Assembly: GCF_012848175.1 (NCBI RefSeq)
Contig: NZ_CP051651.1
Coordinates: 1,240,001 to 1,304,000 of the forward strand
Reading direction: 5' to 3'
DNA length: 64,000 nucleotides
Source of the DNA: Xanthomonas campestris pv. badrii
GTDB lineage: Bacteria; Pseudomonadota; Gammaproteobacteria; Xanthomonadales; Xanthomonadaceae
Every line of letters starts with the position of its first letter. Within the stretch, counting starts at the first letter, position 1. The notes under the pieces were generated by a model. That model had not been told where the DNA came from and made no database searches. It worked only from the letters and a program-made list of their open reading frames with translations. The position numbers were made by a program, and so were the translations under genes. Shown here in pieces: positions 27,198 through 36,219 of this stretch.

Positions 27198-27240
27198 GAG
27201 CCGGCTCCTGCCGATTCCCCATTCCCGATTCCCAATTCCC
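27107..27240. repeat. Heptad inverted element across the lpxB/rnhB junction
   Basis: The left arm is four exact GGGAATC units (27107-27134). The right arm is GATTCCC, CATTCCC, GATTCCC, AATTCCC (27213-27240). The 78-bp spacer contains the ATGA overlap of lpxB stop and rnhB start. The element is therefore wholly coding: the last part of lpxB and the first part of rnhB. Confidence 0.88.
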
Positions 27241-28513
27241 GCTGCGTCAGCAGCCCAGCTACCGCATCGGCCGCGCGCGCCGACGCATCGCGGCGCAACT
27301 GCGCATGCAGGGCCAGGTAGCGCGGTTGCAGGGCGGCGACCTTGTCGGGGTGTTTGAACCAGTCCAGCAGTGCCACGCACAGTCGCTCGGGAGTGCAGTC
27401 GTCCTGCATCAGCTCGGGGGCGAGGTCGTCGTTGGCCAGGATGTTGGGCAGGGCGTAGCGGTTGACCTTGAGCAGCCCCAGCGTCTTGACGATGCGGTAG
27501 GTCAGTGGCGTCACCTTGTAGCCGACCACCATCGGGCGCTTGACCAGCATGGCTTCCAGCGTGGCGGTGCCGGAGGCCAGCAGCACCACGTCGGCGGCCA
27601 GCATCGCCGTGCGCGCCTGGCCGTCGAGCAGGTGCGAGCGCATCACCGGCAGCGAAGAACGCGATAGCTGTTCGGCCAGCAATTGCTTGCAGCCCGGGTT
27701 GGCGGCCGGTACCAACACATGCAGGTTGGACAGGTGTTCGGACACCAGCCAGGCAGCCTGGAAAAAGGTGTCGCCGAGCCGGCTGATCTCGCCATGCCGG
27801 CTGCCCGGCAGCACCGCCAGCACGGTACTGGAGGCAGACAACCCCAGCTTGGCGCGTGCGGCCTCGCGGTCGGCCTGGTAGGCGATATCGTCGGCCATCG
27901 GGTGGCCGACGAAGCGCGCGTCCACGCCGTGTTTGGCATAGATCGGCGGTTCCATCGGAAACAGGCACAGCACCAGGTCGGCGCTGGCGCCGATCTTTTC
28001 CGCACGCTTTTCGCGCCACGCCCACACCGAGGGGCTGACGTAGTGCACGGTCCTGATGCCGCGCTGCTTGAGCCAGCGCTCCACCGGCAGATTGAAATCC
28101 GGCGCATCGATGCCGATGAACACATCCGGCGTCCACGCCAGCACGCGCTCGCGGAACGCGCTGCGCAGCTTGAGCAGACGCGGCAGATGGCGCAGCACTT
28201 CGGTCAGGCCCATCACGGCCAGCTCGCTGGCATCGAACCAGGTCTGGCATCCCGCACCGCGCATCGCATCGCCGCCGATGCCCACGAATTCGGCATTCGG
28301 ATAACGCAGCCTCAACTGCGCGATCAACCCCGCGCCCAGGATGTCGCCGGAGGCCTCGCCAGCGATCAGCGCGATGCGGGGCGCGCGCCCGCGCGCGCCG
28401 GGAATGGGGAGTGGGGAATGGGGAATCGGTAGAGCCGTCGGGTCGCCGTCTGCAGGCGCGCGCTCATGCACGCCTGTCTCGATTCCCGACTCTCGATTCC
28501 CGATTCCCGTCAT
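27194..28513 (-). CDS. lpxB: Lipid-A-disaccharide synthase
   Basis: A 439-residue GT19 glycosyltransferase that joins UDP-2,3-diacylglucosamine and lipid X into the lipid A disaccharide at the inner membrane. The core starts at about residue 45 ([19 protein letters not shown]) and shows [27 protein letters not shown] and [10 protein letters not shown]. The family norm is about 380 residues, and the excess is at both ends. Residues 2-11 and 29-38 are encoded by the two arms of a heptad element (28400-28508), and residues 425-434 ([10 protein letters not shown]) by another. It is coupled to lpxA and rnhB by ATGA overlaps on each side. Confidence 0.94.
   Translation of the reverse strand: MTGIGNRESGIETGVHERAPADGDPTALPIPHSPLPIPGARGRAPRIALIAGEASGDILGAGLIAQLRLRYPNAEFVGIGGDAMRGAGCQTWFDASELAVMGLTEVLRHLPRLLKLRSAFRERVLAWTPDVFIGIDAPDFNLPVERWLKQRGIRTVHYVSPSVWAWREKRAEKIGASADLVLCLFPMEPPIYAKHGVDARFVGHPMADDIAYQADREAARAKLGLSASSTVLAVLPGSRHGEISRLGDTFFQAAWLVSEHLSNLHVLVPAANPGCKQLLAEQLSRSSLPVMRSHLLDGQARTAMLAADVVLLASGTATLEAMLVKRPMVVGYKVTPLTYRIVKTLGLLKVNRYALPNILANDDLAPELMQDDCTPERLCVALLDWFKHPDKVAALQPRYLALHAQLRRDASARAADAVAGLLTQRELGIGNGESAGAGS
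28400..28508. repeat. Heptad inverted element at the 5' end of lpxB
   Basis: The left arm is GGGAATG, GGGAGTG, GGGAATG, GGGAATC (28400-28427). The right arm is GATTCCC, GACTCTC, GATTCCC, GATTCCC (28481-28508), ending two bases before the lpxA stop. The whole unit is read as the N-terminal extension of LpxB. Confidence 0.88.
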
Positions 28514-29301
28514 CGCAACAACGGCCGTTCTGCCGCTTCGATGAATTCGAGCATGCCGCGCACGTCGTCGCTGCGCTTGGCCTGTTCGGCCAGCTGCAGT
28601 TTGGCATCGGCCAGCGGCAGGCCGGCGACGTAGAGCGTGCGGTAGGCGCGCTTGATTGCCGTGATGCGCTCGGCATCGAAGCCGCGGCGCTTGAGGCCTT
28701 CGCTGTTGATGCCGCGCGGGCGGCCCAGCGATTCGCTGCCGACCATGGTGAACGGCGGCACGTCGCCGTTGGTCAGCGCGCCCATGCCCAGGAAGGCGTG
28801 CGCGCCGATGCGGCAGAACTGGTGCGCGCCGGCAAAGCCGCTGATGATCACATAGTCGCCCACGGTGACGTGGCCGGCCAGGGTGGTGTTGTTGGAAAAC
28901 ACGCAGTGGTTGCCAACATGGCAGTCGTGCGCCACGTGCGTGTAGGCCAGCATCCAGTTGTCGTTGCCGATCACGGTGATGCCGCCGCCGCCGCCGGTGC
29001 CGCGATTGATGGTGACGAACTCGCGGATCACGTTGCCGTCGCCGATCACCAGTTCGGTGCGCTCGCCGGCGTACTTCTTGTCCTGCGGTTCGCCGCCGAT
29101 CGCGGCGTGGCCGATGAAGCGGTTGTTGCGGCCGATCCGGGTGGGGCCGTGGATCGAGCAATGCGGCCCCACTTCGGTGCCGGCGCCGATCTCCACGTCG
29201 GCGCCGATCAGGCAGAACGCGCCAACGCGCACATCCTCTGCCAGTCGCGCCGCGGGATCGATGACAGCGGTGGGATGAATCAAGGGTGCCTGATCACGCA
29301 T
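28510..29301 (-). CDS. lpxA: UDP-N-acetylglucosamine O-acyltransferase
   Basis: A 263-residue left-handed beta-helix acyltransferase that performs the first step of lipid A synthesis. Hexapeptide repeats run from [26 protein letters not shown] through about residue 190, with the catalytic histidine in [13 protein letters not shown]. The C-terminal helical part ([25 protein letters not shown]) is complete. A strong GGAGGTGAGA ribosome site precedes the ATG. The stop overlaps the lpxB start. Confidence 0.97.
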   Translation of the reverse strand: MRDQAPLIHPTAVIDPAARLAEDVRVGAFCLIGADVEIGAGTEVGPHCSIHGPTRIGRNNRFIGHAAIGGEPQDKKYAGERTELVIGDGNVIREFVTINRGTGGGGGITVIGNDNWMLAYTHVAHDCHVGNHCVFSNNTTLAGHVTVGDYVIISGFAGAHQFCRIGAHAFLGMGALTNGDVPPFTMVGSESLGRPRGINSEGLKRRGFDAERITAIKRAYRTLYVAGLPLADAKLQLAEQAKRSDDVRGMLEFIEAAERPLLR

Positions 29302-29324
29302 CGTCTCTCACCTCCAAAAACGGA

Positions 29325-29786
29325 TTATTCCTTGGCGCCGGCGCACATGATTTCTGCGCTGGCCACGACTTCGCCGTTGACCTTGGCCTCGCCGTAATAG
29401 CATCCCATGTTGCGGATCAGGCGCTTCATCTGCACGTCCAGGATCAGCACGTCGCCCGGCACCACCTGCTTGTTGAAGCGGGCGTTGTCGACCTTGACCA
29501 TGTAGAACAGCTTGGACAACGCATCGCGCCCCAGGCCAAGCTGGGTCATCACGCCGCCGGCCTGCGCCAATGCTTCGATGATCAGCACGCCGGGCATCAC
29601 CGGCCGGGTCGGGAAGTGTCCCTGGAAGAATGGCTCGTTGATGCTGACGTTCTTCTGGCCGACGACGCGCTTGGTTTCCAGGTCCAGCTCGATGACCCGG
29701 TCGATCAGCAGGAATGGGTAGCGGTGCGGGATCAGCGTCTGGATCTGGTTGACGTCGATCGGCAGCTCGTAAACGGGGTGACTCAT
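29325..29786 (-). CDS. fabZ: 3-hydroxyacyl-ACP dehydratase
   Basis: A 153-residue hot-dog-fold dehydratase acting in fatty acid elongation, and in competition with LpxA/LpxD for hydroxyacyl-ACP. Active-site His and Glu lie in QGHFPTRPVMPGVLIIEALAQ. The opening IPHRYPFLLIDRV is typical. The start at 29786 has an AAGGAGAACGC ribosome site and overlaps the lpxD stop by 4 bp. The ATG upstream in frame overlaps lpxD and is ignored. Confidence 0.97.
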   Translation of the reverse strand: MSHPVYELPIDVNQIQTLIPHRYPFLLIDRVIELDLETKRVVGQKNVSINEPFFQGHFPTRPVMPGVLIIEALAQAGGVMTQLGLGRDALSKLFYMVKVDNARFNKQVVPGDVLILDVQMKRLIRNMGCYYGEAKVNGEVVASAEIMCAGAKE

Positions 29787-30796
29787 GCGTTCTCCTTGCC
29801 CACAGCCAGGATGCGCCTTGCCAGCGCATCGAGCTGTTTGAAGCGCGCGGCATTCTTGCGCCACGTGCGGTTATCGGTGAGAGGGGTGCCGGACGAATAC
29901 TCGCCCGGCTCATGGATGGAATTGCGCACCACCGACTTGCCGGTGATCACCACCTTGTCGCAGATCTCCAGGTGACCAACCACGCCGACGTGGCCGCCGA
30001 GCAGGCAATAGCGGCCGATCTTGGCGCTGCCGGCAATGCCGGTGCAGCCGGCGATGGCGCTATGGGCGCCGATGCGGCAGTTGTGCGCGATCTGCACCAG
30101 GTTATCCACGCGCACGTCTTCTTCCAGCACGGTGTCTTCCAGTGCGCCGCGATCGATACAGGTGTTGGCGCCGATCTCGCAATCGTCGCCGATGACCACG
30201 CCGCCCAGCTGCGGCACCTTGATCCAGTGGCCGGCGTCCATCGCCAGGCCGAAGCCGTCCGCACCGATCACCGCGCCGGGATGGATGCGTACCCGCTTGC
30301 CCAGCCGCACCCGGGTGACCAGGGTGACGCGTGCGATCAGCTCGCTGCCATCGTCCACCACGCAATCTTCGCCGATGATGCTGCCGGTGCCGATGATGCA
30401 GCCATCGCCCACGCGGCTACGTGCGCCGATGCTGACGAACGGGCCGACATGGGCGCCCGGCGCCACCTGCGCGGTGGGGTCGATCACAGCCGACGGATGG
30501 ACGCCGGGCGCGCGTACCGGCGCCACGTCGAACAGCGCCGCAATCTTGGCGAACGCCGTATACGGGTCCTTGGCGACCAGCACGGTGCCGCGCGCGGCCT
30601 CGGCATCTTCGGCGCGCACCACGACCACGGCCGCCTGCGTGTCAGCCAATTGCGGCCGGTAACGCGGATTGGACAGGAAGCTCAGCTGGCCTGCGCCGGC
30701 GTGCGCCAGTGTCGCCACCCCGGTGACGTCGGTCGCGCCGTCGCCAACGACGGTCAGACCAAATTGTTCGGCAATCGCACTGGCGGTCAGAGACAT
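29783..30796 (-). CDS. lpxD: UDP-3-O-(3-hydroxyacyl)glucosamine N-acyltransferase
   Basis: A 337-residue trimeric left-handed beta-helix enzyme for the third step of lipid A synthesis. It has the N-terminal uridine-binding domain (residues 1-100, with LSFLSNPRYRPQL), hexapeptide repeats from VHPSAVIDPTAQVAPGAHVG, and the catalytic His in NLVQIAHNCRIG. The C-terminal helix is present. The ATG at 30796 follows a GAGG site; a TTG one codon earlier is also in frame. It opens the lpxD-fabZ-lpxA-lpxB-rnhB-dnaE-accA series. In many gammaproteobacteria skp sits between bamA and lpxD, but here it does not. Confidence 0.96.
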   Translation of the reverse strand: MSLTASAIAEQFGLTVVGDGATDVTGVATLAHAGAGQLSFLSNPRYRPQLADTQAAVVVVRAEDAEAARGTVLVAKDPYTAFAKIAALFDVAPVRAPGVHPSAVIDPTAQVAPGAHVGPFVSIGARSRVGDGCIIGTGSIIGEDCVVDDGSELIARVTLVTRVRLGKRVRIHPGAVIGADGFGLAMDAGHWIKVPQLGGVVIGDDCEIGANTCIDRGALEDTVLEEDVRVDNLVQIAHNCRIGAHSAIAGCTGIAGSAKIGRYCLLGGHVGVVGHLEICDKVVITGKSVVRNSIHEPGEYSSGTPLTDNRTWRKNAARFKQLDALARRILAVGKENA

Positions 30797-30924
30797 CAAG
30801 TGAACCTCGCGTAAACAGTAAGTGGCTGTTTTTACTTAAAAAAAAACATGGCCGAGAATGCGCTAAACAGTCAGGCGTAGCGGTTGCCTGGCCGCAACCG
30901 CGCGGCCAACCCAGCAAGACGCAT

Positions 30925-31113
30925 ATGAAATCCCTCCTCTCTCATGTTCGCCGGTGTGATGCTGCTGGGCGCTGTCGGTAGCGCATCGGCTGACGATTTT
31001 GCGCAGCAGCGCGCCGATGCGCAGCGCTTCTGGGGCCAACAGGTGCAATGCGTGCACGCGTCCGAACGGGGCGCTAGCGCAAGCTGCTGGGCAACGTCTG
31101 GAACTACGTCTAA
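30925..31113 (+). pseudogene. Frame-broken small secreted-protein gene
   Basis: The ATG at 30925 reads MKSLLS. One base out of frame, the sequence reads MFAGVMLLGAVGSASADDFAQQRADAQRFWGQQVQ (from 30944), a good signal peptide plus a helical segment. After a second shift, KLLGNVWNYV ends at TAA 31111-31113. Joined, these would make a small exported protein of about 60 residues. Either two small indels destroyed it or the pieces are chance. I do not recognise the family; it is too short to be Skp. It points opposite to lpxD. Confidence 0.4.
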
Positions 31114-31141
31114 GCCTGTTTCACACCAGGGTGTTCAAACA

Positions 31142-31177
31142 AACAATGGCGGCCCGAGCATCCGGGCCGCCATTGTT
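31142..31177. terminator. Bidirectional terminator after bamA
   Basis: A stem of about 15 bp (AACAATGGCGGCCCG and its complement) with a short loop is flanked by T-runs on both sides, 14 bp past the bamA stop. It ends the pyrH-to-bamA transcript. Confidence 0.9.
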
Positions 31178-31191
31178 TTGCGTGCCAATCG

Positions 31192-33558
31192 TTAGAACTG
31201 GCCACCGAAGGTGAACTGCAGACGCTCGATCTCGTCGTTGTCCTCCTTCTTCAGCGGGAACGCATAGCTGATCGAGATGGGGCCGACCGGGGCGCGCCAC
31301 AATAGCGCCACACCGGTGGAGGCGCGCAGCTCGTTGGCCTTGAAGTTGTCCACGCCGCTGTAGACGTTACCGAAGTCGAAGAACGCCGAAATACGCGCCG
31401 ACGGGCTGTCGAACAGTTTCGGGAAGTACATTTCCACCGAACCCACCGTCTTGAACGAGCCGCCCAGCGGTTGGCCGCGATTGAAGCCGTTGATCGGCTC
31501 TGAACGCGGGCCGAGGGTGTTGTCTTCGAAGCCGCGCACCGAGTTGGTACCGCCGGCGTAGAAGTTCTCGTAGAACGGCAGGCCGGTAGCGGTGATGGTG
31601 CGGGTGGTGCCATTGGGGCCTGCCACGACGCGGGTGCTGTCGTTGCCGTAGCTGTCGCCGTAGCCCAGCTCGAAGCGCGTGTTCAGCACCAGCGCCGGAA
31701 TGATCGGCCAGTAGTTGGAGATCTGGTAATTGAGCTTGTAGTACTCGACCGTCGAGCCGGGCAGGGTGGTTTCCAGGCCGACGCGCTGGTACATGCCGCG
31801 GGTGGGCATGAAGAAGTCGTTGCGCGTGTCGCGCGCCCAGCCCAACTCCGTGCGCCAGGCGTGGAAGGTGCGCGTGCCGATTGCATCGATGTAATCGACG
31901 ATGGCCTGCGGCGTGGTGCCCGGGAAGGTGGTGATCTGGTTGCTGTCGATGCCGACCATCGCCGAGACCGTGTCGTTCTCGGTGATCGGTACGCCGAACA
32001 CCACCTGCGCCGAGCCGTTCTTGCTGTTGAACTGGGCGGTATTGAAGTCCGAGTAGTCCAGCGAACGCCACGACAGGTTGTAGCCCAGCGACACACCATC
32101 GTCAGTAAAGAACGGGTTGGTGTAGGAGAACGCATAGCGCTGCTGGAAGGTGCTGCGCGAGGCTTCCACTGCCACACGATTACCACCGCCCAGGAAGTTG
32201 TTCTGCGACAACTGCACCGAGGTGGTCACACCGAAGGCCTGCGAGAAACCCAGGCCGAACACGAAGCTGCCCGAGGTGGTTTCCTTGACGTCATAGATCA
32301 CGTCCACCTGGTCGTTGCTGCCGGGCACCGCCGGGGTTTCCACGTTCACCGATTCGAAGTAGCCCAGGCGCTGCAGACGGATCTTGGACCGGTCGATCGC
32401 GGCCTGCGAATACCAGGTGTTTTCGAACTGGCGCATCTCCCGGCGCAAGACCTCGTCGGAAGTGCGGCTATTGCCCTTGTAGAGGATGCGGCGCACGGTC
32501 ACGCGCGGGCCGGGTACCACCTGCATGTTCACCGCAACGGTGCGGTCCTCGCGGTTCGGGGTCGGGATCGGGTTGACCTTGGCGAAGGCGTAGCCGACGT
32601 TGCTCAGCGTGTTGGTGATCGCATCGGAGGTGTATTCGAGCAGCGCGCGCGAGAAGATGTCGCCGGCCTTGGGGATGACCAGGCGCTCGATGTCGGCCTG
32701 CGGCAGCACGGTATCGCCGGTGACCTTGATCTCGGAAATCTTGTACTGCTCGCCCTCGGTGACGCCGGCGCTGATGAACATGTCGCGCTTGTCCGGGCTG
32801 ATCGACACCTGAGTGGAATCGATGCTGAAGTCCACGTAGCCGCGGTCCAGGTACCAGGAATTGAGCTTCTCCAGGTCGCCGGACATCTTTTCCTTGGAGT
32901 ATTGATCGTCGCGGCGATACCACGAGGCCCAGTTGTGCTCCTTGGATTCCCAGTTCTCCAGGATGTCCTCGTTGGCGAACTTCTCGGTGCCGATCAGGTT
33001 GACGTGGCGGATCTTGGCTGCCTTGCCCTCCTTGATCGCAATCGCCACGTCCACGCGGTTGCGGTCCAGCGGGCTGACGGTGGGGGTGATCTCGACGTTG
33101 TACTTGCCGCGGTTGTTGTACTGGCGGGTCAGCTCCTGGGTCACCCGGTCCAGGCTCAGGCGATCGAAGGTGCCGCCTTCGCTCAGGCCGATGTCGCCCA
33201 GACCCTTGAGCAGCTCCTCGGACTTGATGTCCTTGTTGCCGGTCACGGTGAGCTTGTTGATCGCCGGGCGTTCCTTGACCGTGATCACCAGGATGTTGCC
33301 CTGGCGGTCCAGTTGCACATCCTCGAAGAAGCCGGTGCGGTACAGCGCGCGGATCGAATCGGCCACCTTGGCATCGTCCACGGTGTCGCCGCGGTTCACC
33401 GGCAGATAGGTGAACACGGTGCCGGATGCAATGCGCTGCAGGCCGTCGACGCGGATGTCGCTGGCAACGAACGGCTCGGCGGCCAGGGCAACGGCTGGCA
33501 GGCTGAGGCCGGCGGCAAGAGCGAGGGCAAGCAGGCGGCGAGTGGGAAGACGCGTCAT
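31192..33558 (-). CDS. bamA: Outer membrane protein assembly factor BamA
   Basis: A 788-residue Omp85 protein, the central subunit of the machine that inserts beta-barrels into the outer membrane. A signal peptide (ending AVALAAEPF) is followed by five POTRA domains (residues about 25-420, beginning ASDIRVDGLQRIASGTVFTYLPV) and a 16-strand barrel ending in FTFGGQF. VRGFEDNTLGPR matches the conserved VRGF lid-lock motif. The start at 33558 is chosen because it begins the signal peptide. It lies 84 bp after rseP, as in most gammaproteobacteria. Confidence 0.97.
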   Translation of the reverse strand: MTRLPTRRLLALALAAGLSLPAVALAAEPFVASDIRVDGLQRIASGTVFTYLPVNRGDTVDDAKVADSIRALYRTGFFEDVQLDRQGNILVITVKERPAINKLTVTGNKDIKSEELLKGLGDIGLSEGGTFDRLSLDRVTQELTRQYNNRGKYNVEITPTVSPLDRNRVDVAIAIKEGKAAKIRHVNLIGTEKFANEDILENWESKEHNWASWYRRDDQYSKEKMSGDLEKLNSWYLDRGYVDFSIDSTQVSISPDKRDMFISAGVTEGEQYKISEIKVTGDTVLPQADIERLVIPKAGDIFSRALLEYTSDAITNTLSNVGYAFAKVNPIPTPNREDRTVAVNMQVVPGPRVTVRRILYKGNSRTSDEVLRREMRQFENTWYSQAAIDRSKIRLQRLGYFESVNVETPAVPGSNDQVDVIYDVKETTSGSFVFGLGFSQAFGVTTSVQLSQNNFLGGGNRVAVEASRSTFQQRYAFSYTNPFFTDDGVSLGYNLSWRSLDYSDFNTAQFNSKNGSAQVVFGVPITENDTVSAMVGIDSNQITTFPGTTPQAIVDYIDAIGTRTFHAWRTELGWARDTRNDFFMPTRGMYQRVGLETTLPGSTVEYYKLNYQISNYWPIIPALVLNTRFELGYGDSYGNDSTRVVAGPNGTTRTITATGLPFYENFYAGGTNSVRGFEDNTLGPRSEPINGFNRGQPLGGSFKTVGSVEMYFPKLFDSPSARISAFFDFGNVYSGVDNFKANELRASTGVALLWRAPVGPISISYAFPLKKEDNDEIERLQFTFGGQF

Positions 33559-33641
33559 GTCACATCCGGTTGGAGTCGATTTCAGGTGTTGCTGGGTGCC
33601 GGCGTATGACGACGACAACAGGCGGAAAGAGTGGAGCAGCT

Positions 33642-35000
33642 TCATCGTGGAACCAGACCAAGGATGTCGTTGTAGAACGCCAGCCCCATCAGCCCAGCCA
33701 GGACCGCCAGGCCGACATATTGCCCGGCAATCATGGCCCGTTCGCTGATCGGGCTGCCCTTGATCAACTCGATAAGGTAATACAGCAGGTGCCCACCGTC
33801 CAAGATCGGGATGGGCATCAGGTTGATGATCGCCAGGCTCAGCGACAGCAGGCCGAGGAAATACAGGAACCAGTCGAGCCCGCGTTCGGCCGAGGCGTTG
33901 GCGGCGCGCGCGATGGTGACCGGCCCGGAGATGTTCTTCACCGAGGCCTGGCCGGTCAGCATGCGCTTCATCATGCCCAGCGAATCGGCGGTCATCCGGC
34001 CGGTTTCACGGATCGCGGCAGGCACTGCGGCGAACAGGCCGTACTGCTGGCGGCTGTCGTACTCCGGAGCGGGCGCCGCGGCCGGGCGGATACCGATCAT
34101 CCACTGGCCCTGCGGCGACTTGCGCGGGGTAATCTCCAGCGCCAGGCGGTCTTCGCCCTGTTCGCCCTTGCGCGCCACCTCGATCATGCCCGGGCCGCCG
34201 TGCTCGCCCAGCGCCTGCACCTGCGGAATGATGTCTTCGGCCGAGCGGATCGGCTGGCCGTCGATGGCCACGATGCGGTCGCCCGGCTTGAGCAGGCCGT
34301 CGGCGACCGAGCCGGGCACCACCTCGGCGATCACGGGCGGCTGCAGCATGAACTGCCAGCCGATCCCGGCCAGCGAGGCCACGCGGCGTTCGTCGAAACC
34401 GACCGGCAACTGCGACAGGCGCAGGGTGTGCTCGCTGTTGCCGGCGCCCTCGGTGGCGGTGAGTACCTGGATGTCGCGCCGGTCCATCGCCGCGGTGGTG
34501 AGTTGCATGCTGGCATCGCTCCAGCTGCTCACGCTGCGGCCGTCGATGCGCACGATGCGCTCGCCGGGGGTCAGGCCGGCTTCGGCCGCCAGGCCGTCGG
34601 CGCGGCCGACCGTGGCCGAATAATCCTGCTTGCCGACCACGAACATCGCCCACAGCATCGCCATGCACAGCAGCAGATTGGCGATCGGGCCGGCGGCCAC
34701 GATGGCGATGCGCTGCCACACCGTCTTGCGGTTGAAAGCCTGATCCTGCTCGGCCGGGTGCACGTCGCCTTCGCGCTCGTCGAGCATCTTGACGTAGCCG
34801 CCCAGCGGAATGGCCGCCACCACGAACTCGGTACCGTGCCGGTCGCGCCGCATCCACAGCGGCTTGCCGAAGCCCACCGAGAAGCGCAACACCTTGACGC
34901 CGCAGCGGCGTGCGACCCAAAAGTGCCCGAATTCGTGGAAGGTCACCAACACCCCCAGACTGACGATCATCCACCAGACCGAACCGATGAAATCACCCAT
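33642..35000 (-). CDS. rseP: Site-2 protease RseP (sigma-E pathway)
   Basis: A 452-residue intramembrane zinc protease that cleaves anti-sigma factor RseA and remnant signal peptides. The zinc motif HEFGH is at residues 22-26 and the third ligand region is NLMPIPILDGGHLLYYLIE near 390. Two PDZ domains lie between (ATVGRADGLAAEAGLTPGERIVRIDG and AEVVPGSVADGLLKPGDRIVAIDG). Four membrane helices are seen. It sits between dxr and bamA in the conserved order. Confidence 0.97.
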   Translation of the reverse strand: MGDFIGSVWWMIVSLGVLVTFHEFGHFWVARRCGVKVLRFSVGFGKPLWMRRDRHGTEFVVAAIPLGGYVKMLDEREGDVHPAEQDQAFNRKTVWQRIAIVAAGPIANLLLCMAMLWAMFVVGKQDYSATVGRADGLAAEAGLTPGERIVRIDGRSVSSWSDASMQLTTAAMDRRDIQVLTATEGAGNSEHTLRLSQLPVGFDERRVASLAGIGWQFMLQPPVIAEVVPGSVADGLLKPGDRIVAIDGQPIRSAEDIIPQVQALGEHGGPGMIEVARKGEQGEDRLALEITPRKSPQGQWMIGIRPAAAPAPEYDSRQQYGLFAAVPAAIRETGRMTADSLGMMKRMLTGQASVKNISGPVTIARAANASAERGLDWFLYFLGLLSLSLAIINLMPIPILDGGHLLYYLIELIKGSPISERAMIAGQYVGLAVLAGLMGLAFYNDILGLVPR

Positions 35001-35026
35001 GGATGCAACTCGGTTGCGTCAATCGA

Positions 35027-36217
35027 TCAGGCATGAAGGGCGTAATGGGCGAGGGCGCGTTCGGTGGTTTGCCGGGCTTGCGCGTCGGCAAACAGCAGGG
35101 TGTCGAGGGTGTCGGCATTGTGCCGCGGGAGCGTTGTCAACGTGTGTTCGACCAACGCAGGGACGGCTAGGAAACCTATTTGGCCCTGAAGAAACGCTGA
35201 AACAGCCACTTCGTTGGCCGCGTTCAGGATGGCCGGGGCGGTGCCGCCAGCGCGCAGCGCCTCCCAGGCCAGGCCCAGGCAGGGGAATGCGGCGGTGTCG
35301 GGGGCCTCGAACTCCAGCCGGCCCTGTTGCAGCAGGTCCAGCCCCGCCACGCCGGACTCGACCCGCTCCGGCCAGGCCAGGCCGACCGCCAGGGTGGTGC
35401 GCATGTCCGGCAGACCCAACTGGGCCAGGGTGGAGCCGTCGACGAATTCGACCAGCGAATGCACCAGGCTTTGCGGGTGCACCAGCACATCGATCCGCTC
35501 GCCGGGCAGGCCGAACAGGTGATGCGCCTCGATGACTTCCAGGCCCTTGTTCATCAGGGTCGCCGAATCCACCGAGATCTTCGGGCCCATCGACCACTTC
35601 GGATGCGCCACCGCCTGTGCGGGCGTCACCGCCGACAGCGCCGCGCGGTCCCAGCCGCGGAACGGGCCGCCGGAGGCGGTCAGGATCACCCGACGCACGC
35701 CGCGGCTGGCGTCGCAGGAGCGCAGGCACTGGAAGATGGCGCTGTGCTCGCTGTCGATCGGAATGATGTCTGCACCTGCCGCCGCGGCGGTGCGGGTCAG
35801 CAGTTCGCCGGCCAATACCAGCGATTCCTTGTTGGCCAGCAACAGACGCTTGCCGGCGCGCGCGGCGGCCAGGGTGGAGGGCAGGCCCGCGGCACCCACG
35901 ATCGCGGCCACCACCGTGTCGCAGGCATCGCTACCGGCCAGTGCGTCCAGCGCCGCGGTACCGGCGTGCGCCTGGGTTTTCAGGCCGGCGGCACGCAGGC
36001 CGTCGCGCAGCGCCGGATACAGCGCTTCATCGGCGATCACCGCATGCGCGGGCCGGTGGGTAGCGCACAGCGCCAGCAGGGCATCCACCTGGCGGCCGGC
36101 CGACAGCACGCTGACACGCAGCCGCTCCGGGTGGCGGGCGATCACGTCCAGGGCCGATGTGCCGATCGAGCCGGTCGCGCCGAACACCGCGACCTGGCGG
36201 GGAGAAGAGCCGGCCAT
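35027..36217 (-). CDS. dxr: 1-deoxy-D-xylulose 5-phosphate reductoisomerase
   Basis: A 396-residue NADPH-dependent enzyme for the committed step of the MEP isoprenoid pathway. The nucleotide-binding motif [15 protein letters not shown] starts near residue 12. The metal and substrate residues are in [30 protein letters not shown] and [27 protein letters not shown]. The product feeds undecaprenyl synthesis by UppS two genes upstream. It starts 2 bp after cdsA stops. Confidence 0.97.
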   Translation of the reverse strand: MAGSSPRQVAVFGATGSIGTSALDVIARHPERLRVSVLSAGRQVDALLALCATHRPAHAVIADEALYPALRDGLRAAGLKTQAHAGTAALDALAGSDACDTVVAAIVGAAGLPSTLAAARAGKRLLLANKESLVLAGELLTRTAAAAGADIIPIDSEHSAIFQCLRSCDASRGVRRVILTASGGPFRGWDRAALSAVTPAQAVAHPKWSMGPKISVDSATLMNKGLEVIEAHHLFGLPGERIDVLVHPQSLVHSLVEFVDGSTLAQLGLPDMRTTLAVGLAWPERVESGVAGLDLLQQGRLEFEAPDTAAFPCLGLAWEALRAGGTAPAILNAANEVAVSAFLQGQIGFLAVPALVEHTLTTLPRHNADTLDTLLFADAQARQTTERALAHYALHA

Positions 36218-36219
36218 GC

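Larger units (their letters stand above)
30797..31191. other. Gap between bamA and lpxD
   Basis: This 395-bp stretch holds the lpxD upstream region, with an A-run at 30838-30847 on the plus strand. It also holds a small frame-broken reading frame on the plus strand (30925-31113) and a bidirectional terminator (31142-31177). No skp gene is present. Confidence 0.7.

Noticed and set aside
27107..27240. CRISPR-like reading of the short regular repeats
   Set aside because: The units are contiguous 7-mers without unique spacers, and no cas gene is present.
31861..33609. Plus-strand open frame of 582 codons
   Set aside because: It lies antisense to bamA, which has full POTRA and barrel features.
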